Below the pieces are notes generated by a model. It was given only the letters and a program-made list of their open reading frames with translations. It searched no databases and was not told the DNA's origin. This document shows positions 8,820-15,561 of a stretch of 18,223 bases of DNA, one piece after another. A program made the translations under genes and the position numbers. The DNA is from JBBKWQ01 sp037969115. Its GTDB lineage: Bacteria > Actinomycetota > Acidimicrobiia > Acidimicrobiales > Ilumatobacteraceae. Where the stretch lies: positions 1-18,223 of the forward strand of contig JBBKWQ010000260.1 in assembly GCA_037969115.1 (NCBI GenBank), in the 5' to 3' direction. Every line of letters starts with the position of its first letter. Within the stretch, counting starts at the first letter, position 1.

Positions 8820-9062
8820 GTGCACTCGACCGTGTCCAGTGCCGATCGTGTCGACACGAACTCGTACCCCCTGACCAAGCTTCGGAACGGCAAGATCATC
8901 GTCGCCGACGCGGCCTCCAACGAGGCGGGAGGTCGGTCGGTCGAAGGTGGACTGCGCGCGCTCCGGACATCTTCATGTCGATACGGAAACGTCAACTCGT
9001 TCCCGTGCGGGGCCCGGTGCTCGTCGATTGGCACGATCGACGAGCACCGCTGGGTCTTCTGA
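8820..9062 (+). pseudogene. Possible remnant of a ScyD/ScyE-like protein, or small ORF
   Basis: Frame of 80 codons starting GTG. Residues 11-34 include VDTNSY, PLTKLRNGKIIVADAASN. This resembles the D-S-N-P-Y-x-L...G...VADAxxN pattern of the ScyD/ScyE secreted propeller family as I recall it. The first 36 codons mostly end in G or C as in neighbouring genes; the next 20 do not, and the similarity stops there. The strong hairpin at 9015-9049 lies inside the frame. TATTTT (8809-8814) five bases before the GTG could serve as a leaderless -10 box. Either a decayed fragment or a chance frame; low certainty. Confidence 0.25.
9015..9049. other. Strong perfect hairpin, 14-bp stem
   Basis: CGGTGCTCGTCGAT (9015-9028) pairs without mismatch with 9036-9049 around the seven-base loop TGGCACG. 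No T-run follows on either strand. It could be a U-less terminator, an RNA-stabilising element or a small-RNA structure, 119 bases before the lipoprotein start. Confidence 0.75.
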
Positions 9063-9133
9063 CACGGGTGGGAGCTTCGTGACGCGGACCGGGACGTTGG
9101 GCTCTGGCGAGGTCGGCGACGACGGGAGACGAT

Positions 9134-9149
9134 CGTGGTGTACACGACG
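9134..9149. promoter_or_regulatory. Near-palindrome before the lipoprotein gene
   Basis: CGTGGTGTACACGACG is symmetric except at one position pair and has the perfect core GTGTACAC (9138-9145). It ends 19 bases before the ATG at 9169, a plausible operator position. The core shares GTAC with the site at 11291-11305. Confidence 0.25.
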
Positions 9150-9168
9150 TTCGATGAAGGAAATCGTC

Positions 9169-10152
9169 ATGCGCATTCTGCGAATGAGCTTGGTTCTGAC
9201 GTTGTTCCTGGCTGCTGGGGCTTGCGGATCGGGCGACGACACGACCGACAGGAGTACGAGCCCCACGACCAGTACGCGAGCCTCCACCACCGATACCAGC
9301 GTGCCGGCCGGTACCGAGCCGACAGCCACAACCTCGGTCGCAGCCTCGACCGTGCCGAGCGCGACTGTGCCCGCCGCGACCACGACAACCCTGACCACCG
9401 CACCCGCGACTACCTCCACGCGCGCTGCGGACCTCGTCGATGTGAAGGTCTATTTCCTGCGAGGCGAGCGGCTTGCCATCGCTCACCGACAGGTGCCGGC
9501 GCCGGCCGTGCTGCGTGGCGCGATGGTCGAGCTGCTCGCCGGACCGACTGCCGAAGAACTCGCAGCCGGACTGTTCACCGTCGTGCCGAGTGGCACCGAA
9601 CTGCTCGACCTCAACCTGGCCGACGGGCTCGCCACGGTGGACCTCAGCTCGGACTACGAGAGCGGCGGCGGATCGCTGTCGATGATGGCCCGTATCGCCC
9701 AGGTCATCTTCACGGCCACCCAGTTCGACAACTCCGACCGAGTGCTGTTCTGGCTCGACGGTCACCCGATCGACTACCTCGGCGGGGAGGGTCTCGTCCT
9801 CGACGAGCCGCAGGCTCGGATGGACGCTGATCGCAGCATCACCGGCAGCGTCATCATCGACACTCCCGCCTACGGCGCAACGGTGAGCAGCCCCTTCGCG
9901 GTTACCGGCGAGGGCGACGTGTTCGAGGGTGACTTCCCCTTGGAGGTCTGGGCGAACGGTCAGGAGATCGGTCGGGTCGCACCGGTCTTCGCCGGCGCCT
10001 GGGGCATGTGGCGCGACTTCGAGACGACGATCACGCTCGACGCCCCGCCCGGCCCGATCGAACTCGTCGCCTACGACGGAGGCGGCTGCGGCACCGACCC
10101 CGAGTGCCCACCGATCATCAGGACCGTCGTCCCCCTCACGCTCTCCGACTGA
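9169..10152 (+). CDS. GerMN-Gmad2 domain lipoprotein
   Basis: Predicted extracytoplasmic lipoprotein of 327 residues. A signal peptide with lipobox AAGAC places the lipidated cysteine at residue 19. A Thr/Ser/Ala/Pro-rich linker of about 65 residues follows. From about residue 88 (DLVDVKVYFLRGERL) to 210 is a GerMN domain: it has the typical YF, LRGAMVELLAGPT and ATVDLSSDY...ARIAQVIFTATQF segments. The C-terminal part from SVIIDTPAYGATVSSPFAVTG matches the Gmad2 (immunoglobulin-like) domain; its late pair of cysteines in GCGTDPEC may form a disulfide. Such proteins occur widely in non-sporulating actinobacteria; the role is probably envelope-related but undefined. I chose ATG at 9169 because AAGGAA precedes it by 6 bases and the signal peptide starts there; GTG and ATG codons further upstream encode arginine-rich, non-signal sequence. 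Confidence 0.88.
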   Translation: MRILRMSLVLTLFLAAGACGSGDDTTDRSTSPTTSTRASTTDTSVPAGTEPTATTSVAASTVPSATVPAATTTTLTTAPATTSTRAADLVDVKVYFLRGERLAIAHRQVPAPAVLRGAMVELLAGPTAEELAAGLFTVVPSGTELLDLNLADGLATVDLSSDYESGGGSLSMMARIAQVIFTATQFDNSDRVLFWLDGHPIDYLGGEGLVLDEPQARMDADRSITGSVIIDTPAYGATVSSPFAVTGEGDVFEGDFPLEVWANGQEIGRVAPVFAGAWGMWRDFETTITLDAPPGPIELVAYDGGGCGTDPECPPIIRTVVPLTLSD

Positions 10153-10215
10153 CTCGGCCATCCGGCACGGGCAACGGCAAATCGACCCAACCGAGATCAG
10201 CCGGAGAACGAGGCG

Positions 10216-11175
10216 TCAGGCGTTCACCCCGGCATAGAAGTTCGACATGGCGTCGAGAGTGAACCGCGGTTGCTCGAGGTGGACGAAATGGCCACAGTGC
10301 TCGACCACGTGCAGGGCGGCGTGCGGATATCTCGAGGTGACGCCGTCGATGTCCGCCATCGGCACGAGCGGATCGTCATCGCCGAGAACGATCGCGACCG
10401 GGGAGTCCGAGAACGCCTCTGGTTCCCACGAAGGCATTTCTCGGGCCAGACGGAGGAAGTCGATGCCGTCGGTCGTACGTGACTGAAGAATCGCCCGGCT
10501 GATGACACGGTCATCGAGTTCGCCCGGATCGGCGACGAAGCCGCGCAACGCCGTGCGCACCAACGCAAGCTCGGGACCGCGTAAGAACCGGGGCAGGCGC
10601 GGCCGACCGAACGACGTGATGCGAGACAGACCCTTCAGAGCGAGCAATGCCCGCCCGTTGCGATCGAGCGAGTCTCGTGTCTGAAGCCTCCTGACGGTGC
10701 CCGGTAGCGGCGAATTCAACAACACGGCGCTCGCGACCAGGTCGCTGCGGCTGCGCAGGATCAGCCCCGCCAGAACTCCACCCATCGAATGCCCCACCAG
10801 CCGCCACGGCGGCGGGTGCACCTGTGCCAACCACTCGACCAGCGCGTCCACTGCCTCGGAGCGATCGTGATCCCCATCGCCTTCGGCGGCCTCGACCGCC
10901 GCACCCTCGCGCTCCATCAGTTCGGGCGACATCGTTGGCGCGGCGACCGGCCCGAATGCCGACATCGCAGACAGCAACGGTCCGAAAACAGCACCGCTGT
11001 TTCCCACACCGTGCAACAGGATCAAGGGTGTGGGCGACCAGCCATCGCCCCTCAGCGAAGAAGCGGTCTTCGGGTCGACGATGAACAGCGGCGAGCCGTC
11101 AGCTGGATGTTCGCTGCGGGCCATCTCGGCCGACCATTCGGGCCTGACCACTGCGCCGTAATCGCTGTCTGCCAT
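10216..11175 (-). CDS. Alpha/beta-hydrolase fold protein
   Basis: Soluble hydrolase of 319 residues with the whole canonical triad: Ser130 in the nucleophile elbow GHSMGG, Asp268 in GDDDPLVP and His296 in HCGHFVH. HGVGNSG at 55-61 provides the oxyanion-hole HG. A variable cap region of about 105 residues (155-258) contains several Arg-rich helices. The substrate (ester, lactone or C-C bond) is not evident. No signal peptide is seen. ATG at 11175 was chosen over GTG at 11181 because GAGG lies five bases before it. The gene converges with the lipoprotein gene (63 bases, no obvious terminator) and diverges from the PPOX-family gene, with which it may share control. Confidence 0.9.
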   Translation of the reverse strand: MADSDYGAVVRPEWSAEMARSEHPADGSPLFIVDPKTASSLRGDGWSPTPLILLHGVGNSGAVFGPLLSAMSAFGPVAAPTMSPELMEREGAAVEAAEGDGDHDRSEAVDALVEWLAQVHPPPWRLVGHSMGGVLAGLILRSRSDLVASAVLLNSPLPGTVRRLQTRDSLDRNGRALLALKGLSRITSFGRPRLPRFLRGPELALVRTALRGFVADPGELDDRVISRAILQSRTTDGIDFLRLAREMPSWEPEAFSDSPVAIVLGDDDPLVPMADIDGVTSRYPHAALHVVEHCGHFVHLEQPRFTLDAMSNFYAGVNA

Positions 11176-11290
11176 GACCACCTCGTTTCAAGCGCAACGC
11201 TACTGATGCGTCATCGAGGCGAACCGGGCCATTGGTCCCGACATCACGAGCGAGGGCCTCGGCGCATCAGATCGACCCCTTGCGTCGAGG

Positions 11291-11305
11291 TGTACGATTT
11301 GTACA
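11291..11305 (+). promoter_or_regulatory. Operator-like inverted repeat over a -10 box
   Basis: TGTACGATTTGTACA is an inverted repeat TGTAC-N5-GTACA. It contains TACGAT (11293-11298), a good actinobacterial -10 box, with the weak -35 candidate TCGACC at 11272-11277. Its last base adjoins the ribosome-binding site AAGGA (11305-11309). A repressor here would block the promoter of the PPOX gene and perhaps the divergent hydrolase gene. Confidence 0.5.
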
Positions 11306-11321
11306 AGGAATGGGGGTTCCC

Positions 11322-11768
11322 ATGAATACGTCGACTTCCGCGTCATCACTTTCGGCTCCAGCTCAAACGCTGCTCGGATCGGACGCCGTCGCACATGTCT
11401 GGACCTCGAACGAGGACGGCACGCCGCAGGTGTCCGTCGTCTGGGTCGTCGTCGAAGGTGACAAGATCATGTTCGGCTGCGACCAAACGAGCCGGAAAGC
11501 GCGCAATCTGCGCCGCAACCCGTCGATCGTCCTGTCGATCGAAGACGACGTGCGAAACCCGCAAGGTTTCCAACGCCACCTCGTGGTGCGGGGCACCGCA
11601 GAGCTCCACGACGGCCCCGACCCGGCGCTGATGGACCGCTTGGCTGCCAAGTACACCGACCTCGAACGCCACCCACTCTCACTGCGCGACGCACCGACCT
11701 CGTTGGTCGTGAGCGTCAGTATCGACCGCATCAGCGGCGTCGGGCCCTGGGTCGGCATCGACAGCTGA
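11322..11768 (+). CDS. PPOX-class flavin/F420-binding oxidoreductase family protein
   Basis: Small protein (148 residues) of the pyridoxamine-5'-phosphate-oxidase-like split-barrel fold. Segments typical of the actinobacterial F420/FMN group are visible: AHVWTSNEDGTPQVSVVWVV (strand pair near 27-46), GDKIMFGCDQTSRKARNLRRNPSIVLSI, LVVRGTAEL, and the C-terminal VSVSIDRISG...GPW. The TSRKARNLRRNP stretch is where phosphate of the cofactor is usually bound. Likely a cytosolic reductase using F420 or flavin; the substrate is unknown. ATG at 11322 follows AAGGA (12 bases) and a G-run; the longer in-frame start at 11232 would run through the promoter and adds low-complexity residues. Confidence 0.85.
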   Translation: MNTSTSASSLSAPAQTLLGSDAVAHVWTSNEDGTPQVSVVWVVVEGDKIMFGCDQTSRKARNLRRNPSIVLSIEDDVRNPQGFQRHLVVRGTAELHDGPDPALMDRLAAKYTDLERHPLSLRDAPTSLVVSVSIDRISGVGPWVGIDS

Positions 11769-11799
11769 ACACATCACGCACGGACACGTTCCCCTGGCG

Positions 11800-11817
11800 C
11801 GCCGGGCATGCCCGGCG
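11800..11817. promoter_or_regulatory. Perfect 18-bp palindrome before the HAD gene
   Basis: CGCCGGGCATGCCCGGCG is fully self-complementary. It lies 31 bases after the PPOX stop and two bases before the -10 box at 11820. It may be an operator at the -35 position or a U-less terminator for the upstream gene; the spacing to the -10 box favours an operator. Confidence 0.45.
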
Positions 11818-11819
11818 GA

Positions 11820-11825
11820 TACCGT
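11820..11825 (+). promoter_or_regulatory. Leaderless-type -10 box
   Basis: TACCGT lies seven bases before the ATG at 11833, the arrangement seen for leaderless actinobacterial genes, and no Shine-Dalgarno sequence is present there. Transcription would start at or next to the ATG. Confidence 0.5.
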
Positions 11826-11832
11826 CGGGTGT

Positions 11833-12534
11833 ATGGCCCGAGGCGATCGATTCGACGTGATCGGCTTCGACGCCGACGACACGCTCTGGCGAAGCGAAGA
11901 CTTCTTCGCGGTAGCCGAAGCGATGTTCGGTGAACTCGTGTCGCCGTATGCGCCCGACGGCATCGACGTGTCCGACGCGCTTCACGCCACCGAGGCCACC
12001 AACCTGCCGATCTCTGGCTACGGCGTCAAAGCCTTCGCGTTGTCGATGGTGGAAACCGCGGTCACGATCACCGGCGGCACCATCCCCTCATCGGTGATCG
12101 GACAACTGGTCGACCACGCCCACCACATGCTCCGTCAGCCGGTCGAGTTGCTCCCTCGCGTGCCCGAAACATTGGCCACCGTCGGCCGCACACATCGGCT
12201 CTTCCTCATCACGAAGGGCGATCTGGTGCATCAGATGCGCAAGGTCACCACGTCGGGCCTCGACCATCATTTCGAACACATCGAGATCGTCGCGGAGAAG
12301 GACCCGGCCACCTACCTTCGTCTGTTCCGCAGTTTCGAGATCGACCCGTCACGGTTCTTGATGGTCGGCAACTCGGTCAAGTCCGACATCCTGCCCATCA
12401 TCGAACTCGGCGGTCACGGAGTGCACGTGCCCTATCCCGTCACCTGGAAGCACGAGGTCGTGCGGGATCACACCGAAGATTTTGCAGCACTGGAGTCGAT
12501 CAGCGCGCTGCCGGCGTGGCTCGGCGCGCCCTGA
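11833..12534 (+). CDS. HAD-superfamily hydrolase
   Basis: Cytosolic phosphatase or dehalogenase-like enzyme of 233 residues. Motif I is DADDTLW with nucleophile Asp13 and acid/base Asp15. Motif II is the LITKGD segment (Thr, near residue 126), motif III is Lys in EKDP (near 156), and motif IV is GNSVKSDILP (near 178-187) with the expected acidic residue. A helical cap (C1 type) of about 90 residues lies between motifs I and II. The Asp-Asp-Thr wording of motif I and the GNSVKSD motif are typical of small-molecule phosphatases of this group; the substrate is not evident. The gene converges with coaA; their stops are 35 bases apart. Confidence 0.9.
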   Translation: MARGDRFDVIGFDADDTLWRSEDFFAVAEAMFGELVSPYAPDGIDVSDALHATEATNLPISGYGVKAFALSMVETAVTITGGTIPSSVIGQLVDHAHHMLRQPVELLPRVPETLATVGRTHRLFLITKGDLVHQMRKVTTSGLDHHFEHIEIVAEKDPATYLRLFRSFEIDPSRFLMVGNSVKSDILPIIELGGHGVHVPYPVTWKHEVVRDHTEDFAALESISALPAWLGAP

Positions 12535-12571
12535 GTTTTCACGAGCGTTCGACGACCTCGACGCGAGAACT
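12534..12571. terminator. Candidate bidirectional terminator between HAD gene and coaA
   Basis: AGTTTTC (12534-12540) pairs with GAGAACT (12565-12571, one G-T), and inside it GCGTTCGA (12545-12552) pairs with TCGACGC (12558-12564) with one bulge. The structure spans both stop codons of these convergent genes, as expected for a shared terminator, but there is an unpaired ACGA on one side. Confidence 0.35.
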
Positions 12572-13487
12572 ACAGCTTTCTGAGCTGTACCTCCGTGACG
12601 CGGTGATCGGACGCCTTTCGCAAGATCAGCGAAGCCCGTTCCTGGGTGGGGGCGATGTTCTGCCGCAAGTTGAGACCGTTGATGGTCGTCCAGATGCCCC
12701 GCGCCGTCAGTTCGGCCTCGGCATCGGTGAGGCCTGCGAAGTGACGGAAGTAGCTATCGGGGTTCTGGAAGACCGATTCGCGCAGCGCGAAGAAGCGCTG
12801 GACGTACCACTCCTCGATGTCGCTCTCGTCGGCATCGACATAGATGGAGAAGTCGAAGTAGTCGCTCACGAACTCGTTGCCGTCGTGGCCGACCTGCAAC
12901 ACGTTGAGGCCCTCGAGGATCAAGATGTCCGGCCGATGCACCGTGACGTGCTCACCGGCCACGATGTCGTACACGGTGTGGTTGTACATCGGAGCGTCAA
13001 CCTCGGGCAGACCACTCTTCACGCTGTGCAGGAACGACAGCAGCGCACCGGCGTCGTAGCTCTCGGGAAACCCCTTGCGGTCCATGATCCCGCGTGCCTC
13101 GAGTACCGCATTGGGGTACAAGAATCCGTCGGTGGTCACCAACTCGACCCTGGGGTGCCCCGGCCAACGCGCCAGCAGGGCCTGGAGGATGCGAGCAAAC
13201 GTCGACTTGCCGACGGCGACCGAACCGGCGACGCCGATGACGTACGGCATCTTCGGAGAGATCGTGCCGAGGAAGGTGGCCGACACCCGGTGCAGGTCCT
13301 GCACCGCGCTCACGTACAGGTTGAGCAGGCGGCTGAGCGGCAGGTAGATCGCGACGACCTCGTCCATGTCGATCTCGTCGTTGATGCCCCGAAGGGCTTC
13401 GAGATCCGGATCACCGAGTGTCATCGGCGTTGCAGCGCGAAGCGCCGCCCAGGCATCCCGATCGAAGGTGAGATACCGGTCAGGCAC
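12570..13487 (-). CDS. coaA: Pantothenate kinase, prokaryotic type I
   Basis: Phosphorylates pantothenate with ATP, the first and regulated step of coenzyme A synthesis, in the cytoplasm. The 305-residue product aligns over its full length with E. coli CoaA: YLTFDRDAW near the start, EIYLPLSRLLN-like VAIYLPLSRLLN (45-56), the Walker A loop GSVAVGKST (88-96), RVELVTTDGFLYPN (113-126), DILILEGLNVLQ and the C-terminal NLRQNIAPTRERASLIL-like block. Length is usual for the family. I chose GTG at 13487 because TAGGGT lies seven bases before it (leaderless arrangement) and the protein start then agrees with the family; GTG at 13496 is the alternative. Divergent from the methyltransferase gene with only 20 bases between starts. 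Confidence 0.95.
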   Translation of the reverse strand: MPDRYLTFDRDAWAALRAATPMTLGDPDLEALRGINDEIDMDEVVAIYLPLSRLLNLYVSAVQDLHRVSATFLGTISPKMPYVIGVAGSVAVGKSTFARILQALLARWPGHPRVELVTTDGFLYPNAVLEARGIMDRKGFPESYDAGALLSFLHSVKSGLPEVDAPMYNHTVYDIVAGEHVTVHRPDILILEGLNVLQVGHDGNEFVSDYFDFSIYVDADESDIEEWYVQRFFALRESVFQNPDSYFRHFAGLTDAEAELTARGIWTTINGLNLRQNIAPTQERASLILRKASDHRVTEVQLRKL

Positions 13488-13494
13488 GGCCCGC

Positions 13495-13504
13495 ACCCTA
13501 CGCT
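13495..13504. promoter_or_regulatory. Overlapping divergent -10 boxes for coaA and methyltransferase
   Basis: On the plus strand TACGCT (13499-13504) lies six bases before the GTG at 13511 (three before GTG 13508). On the minus strand TAGGGT (13500-13495) lies seven bases before the coaA GTG at 13487. The two hexamers share the self-complementary TA at 13499-13500. Both genes lack a Shine-Dalgarno sequence at good spacing except AGGG for coaA, which is part of the same box. Confidence 0.5.
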
Positions 13505-13507
13505 CAG

Positions 13508-14914
13508 GTGGTGGCAGCCCTGCAACCCACACGCAAACTGCGCGGCGCCTGGTACACCCCTGCCGACCTCGTCGATCTCGTGGTGGAACAGACCATCGAT
13601 GCCGAGGTCGTGCGACGAGCGGCCGGGCGAGATCGGCCTGTCCGGGTGCTCGACCCGGCATGTGGCGACGGCCGGTTCCTGGTCGCAGCGGCCGCCCGGA
13701 TCGCCGCACTCGGAGGTCACGCCGAACTCGTCGGATGCGACATCGACGCGGACGCGATCGTGCAGGTCGGTCGCCGAAGCGACATCACAGTGCTGCATCG
13801 CGATGCGCTCGACTACGACTGGGCCGCCCACCACGATCCCTTCGACATCGTGGTCGGCAACCCACCATTCCTGTCGCAGATGGCGGCCGCAACATCACGC
13901 AGGGGCGCCAGCCGGCATGGCGGTGGACCGTATGCCGATGCAGCGGTGGAGTTCCTCTCGCTCGCCCATGCCCTGGTGACCACCGATGGCGGACGGTTCG
14001 GACTGGTACTGCCCCAGTCGATCCTCGCCGCGCGCGACGGAGGCGACGTGCGCGACCGAATCACCGCGACTTCGAACCGGATCTGGTCGTGGTGGTCGCC
14101 CGATCGGCTCTTCGACGCCCAAGTGCGAGTGTGCGCCGTGGCGTTCGAGCGTGTCGCAGACCGCGCGGCTGCCACACCCGACGAAATCGTCGGGTCCGGT
14201 TCGGGCTGGACTTCAGTGATCACCGATGCGATCGGAGTGCCGGCGATCGACGAGTGTTCGGTGCATGTGAGCGGAACGATCGGCGATCGGGCTCACCTGA
14301 ACGCGAACTTCAGAGACGAGTACTACGGGATGGTGCCGGCTGTCGTCGATCGCGGCCAGGGGCCGCCTCTGATCACCAGTGGTCTGATCGACCCGGGTCG
14401 GTGCTGGTGGAGTGAGCGCCCGGTGCGTTTCGCCAAGCGTCGACTCGACGCGCCGACGGTCGAGCTCGACCGTCTCGACCCGAAGATGCAGGCCTGGGCG
14501 GTTCGCAAGCTCGTGCCGAAGGTGCTCGTCGCCAATCAGACTCGCGTCATCGAAGCCGTCGCCGACGCCGAGGGCAACTGGCTCCCCGGCGTCCCGGTCA
14601 CCGCGATCACGCCGACGACCGAGGAACACGACGTGTGGGACATCGCTGCGGTGCTCACATCGCCTGTGGCATCGGCGCTGGCCTGGCATGAACTGGCGGG
14701 CACCGGGCTCTCGGCCACCAGCATCCGACTCGGCCCGAAGGTCCTCGGATCACTTGCCTGGCCCGCCGGAGCGCTCGCGGACGCGGTGGCGGCGCTGGCG
14801 GCGGGTGACATTCTTGCCTGCGGGTCTGCCGTGACCACCGCGTACGGCATCACCGGTACGCGAGCGGAAGCGCTGATGTCGTGGTGGGCCGACGCCTTAC
14901 CGACGGAGCGCTAG
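13508..14914 (+). CDS. Eco57I-like N6-adenine DNA methyltransferase
   Basis: Probable DNA methyltransferase of 468 residues that uses S-adenosylmethionine to methylate adenine. The N-terminal RGAWYTPADLVDLVV (12-26) corresponds to the YTP motif X region, DPACGDG (49-55) is the SAM-binding motif I, CDID (77-80) follows as motif II, and NPPF (118-121) is the catalytic motif IV. GGRFGLVLPQSIL near 165 is another family segment. The last 230 residues show no nuclease motif I can recognise and may hold the target-recognition part. No restriction partner lies nearby, so it looks like a solitary or self-contained enzyme. GTG at 13508 or 13511 is the start. The 3' end overlaps the convergent anti-sigma gene by 18 bases. 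Confidence 0.85.
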   Translation: MVAALQPTRKLRGAWYTPADLVDLVVEQTIDAEVVRRAAGRDRPVRVLDPACGDGRFLVAAAARIAALGGHAELVGCDIDADAIVQVGRRSDITVLHRDALDYDWAAHHDPFDIVVGNPPFLSQMAAATSRRGASRHGGGPYADAAVEFLSLAHALVTTDGGRFGLVLPQSILAARDGGDVRDRITATSNRIWSWWSPDRLFDAQVRVCAVAFERVADRAAATPDEIVGSGSGWTSVITDAIGVPAIDECSVHVSGTIGDRAHLNANFRDEYYGMVPAVVDRGQGPPLITSGLIDPGRCWWSERPVRFAKRRLDAPTVELDRLDPKMQAWAVRKLVPKVLVANQTRVIEAVADAEGNWLPGVPVTAITPTTEEHDVWDIAAVLTSPVASALAWHELAGTGLSATSIRLGPKVLGSLAWPAGALADAVAALAAGDILACGSAVTTAYGITGTRAEALMSWWADALPTER

Positions 14915-15508
14915 ACGGCGCGGCCGATGCAGGCCGGGCGACCCCGCGATCATCCACAGCAGAAGGAGCCCGGCGAGCTCACTGAAGTGCGCCACCTCAC
15001 CCACGGCCGATCGGTGGCCTGCGGCCAGATCGAGCACGGCACTGATCGCAGAAGTCGCGACCAGCGCAGCGGCGAAGGGCAACATGCCGTAGGCGCGATG
15101 TGGCTTCCATGCGGCGTACAGCAAGCCGATCGCGAACGCCAACGAGAATGCTCCCAGGTGACGAGCGAGGTGGGTGCTGACACCCTCTGCCCTCCCGGAG
15201 ATGAGTGGGCTGATCGACTGCGCGACGATCACGATGGCCACCCACACCAACGCTGGGCGCAACCATCCGCCACGCCCCAACCGGTACGGGCGGGCCCGTT
15301 GCATCACGACCTCGACCAGATCGGGCATGGTCTCGGCCGGACGCAGGCGAATCGAGCGCGTGAGCGAGACCACCCGATCGGCATACGCGGCGCAGTCGGA
15401 GCAGTTGGCGAGATGGGCGTCGAGCAGGAGCTGATCGGTCGCCGAGAGCTCACCGTCGGCAGCAGCCGAGACCAGCTCGCGAGATCCCCCGCACTTCCCT
15501 CCATCCAT
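14897..15508 (-). CDS. Four-helix zinc-finger anti-sigma factor
   Basis: Membrane anti-sigma factor of 203 residues. Residues 32-39 carry the His-x3-Cys-x2-Cys zinc motif (HLANCSDC), with Cys6 nearby, typical of the ZAS domain that binds an ECF sigma factor in the cytoplasm. Four hydrophobic helices follow at about 85-104, 119-134, 141-161 and 175-190. Basic residues before helix 1, in WKPHR between helices 2 and 3, and in the RPRRLALRR tail fit a topology with both ends inside. The two outside loops then hold His113, His117, His165 and His174. Its likely partner is the divergent sigma gene 53 bases away; pairing in divergent orientation, not in one operon, is less common. ATG at 15508 is the start. 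Confidence 0.85.
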   Translation of the reverse strand: MDGGKCGGSRELVSAAADGELSATDQLLLDAHLANCSDCAAYADRVVSLTRSIRLRPAETMPDLVEVVMQRARPYRLGRGGWLRPALVWVAIVIVAQSISPLISGRAEGVSTHLARHLGAFSLAFAIGLLYAAWKPHRAYGMLPFAAALVATSAISAVLDLAAGHRSAVGEVAHFSELAGLLLLWMIAGSPGLHRPRRLALRR

Positions 15509-15561
15509 GATGTGACGGTCGGCCCTAAGGATCAGAAAGTTCCCCTGGCAGACTGGTCGTG
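15509..15561. promoter_or_regulatory. Divergent promoter region of the sigma/anti-sigma pair
   Basis: 53 bases must hold both promoters. On the minus strand GGAAC (15543-15539), the usual ECF -35 core, is followed 21 bases later by CGTC (15517-15514). The spacing is longer than the usual 16-17 bases, so autoregulation is only a possibility. No Shine-Dalgarno sequence precedes the sigma start. Confidence 0.25.

Larger units (their letters stand above)
8709..9168. other. 460-base intergenic region between divergent genes
   Basis: No convincing full gene. Contents in order: the ribosome-binding site of the leftward secreted-protein gene (8719-8724); a small stem GGGC/GCCC followed by the T-rich stretch TTCTATTTT (8792-8814), the most AT-rich spot and a possible promoter or weak terminator; a short open frame with a ScyD/ScyE-like stretch (8820-9062); a strong hairpin (9015-9049); a near-palindrome (9134-9149); and the ribosome-binding site AAGGAA (9157-9162) of the rightward lipoprotein gene. 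Confidence 0.6.

Noticed and set aside
8705..9145. 146-codon minus-strand frame in the intergenic region
   Set aside because: Ser/Arg-rich with no motif, and it overlaps the ribosome-binding site and start of the secreted-protein gene on the same strand.
11232..11321. N-terminal extension of the PPOX protein
   Set aside because: It would cover the -10 box and ribosome-binding site and adds 30 residues without family similarity.
12516..13979. Long plus-strand frame opposite coaA
   Set aside because: coaA matches its family from end to end; the opposite frame shows no domain.
15514..15543. Firm ECF autoregulatory promoter for the anti-sigma gene
   Set aside because: GGAAC and CGTC are present but 21 bases apart, longer than the usual spacing; kept only as a low-confidence note.
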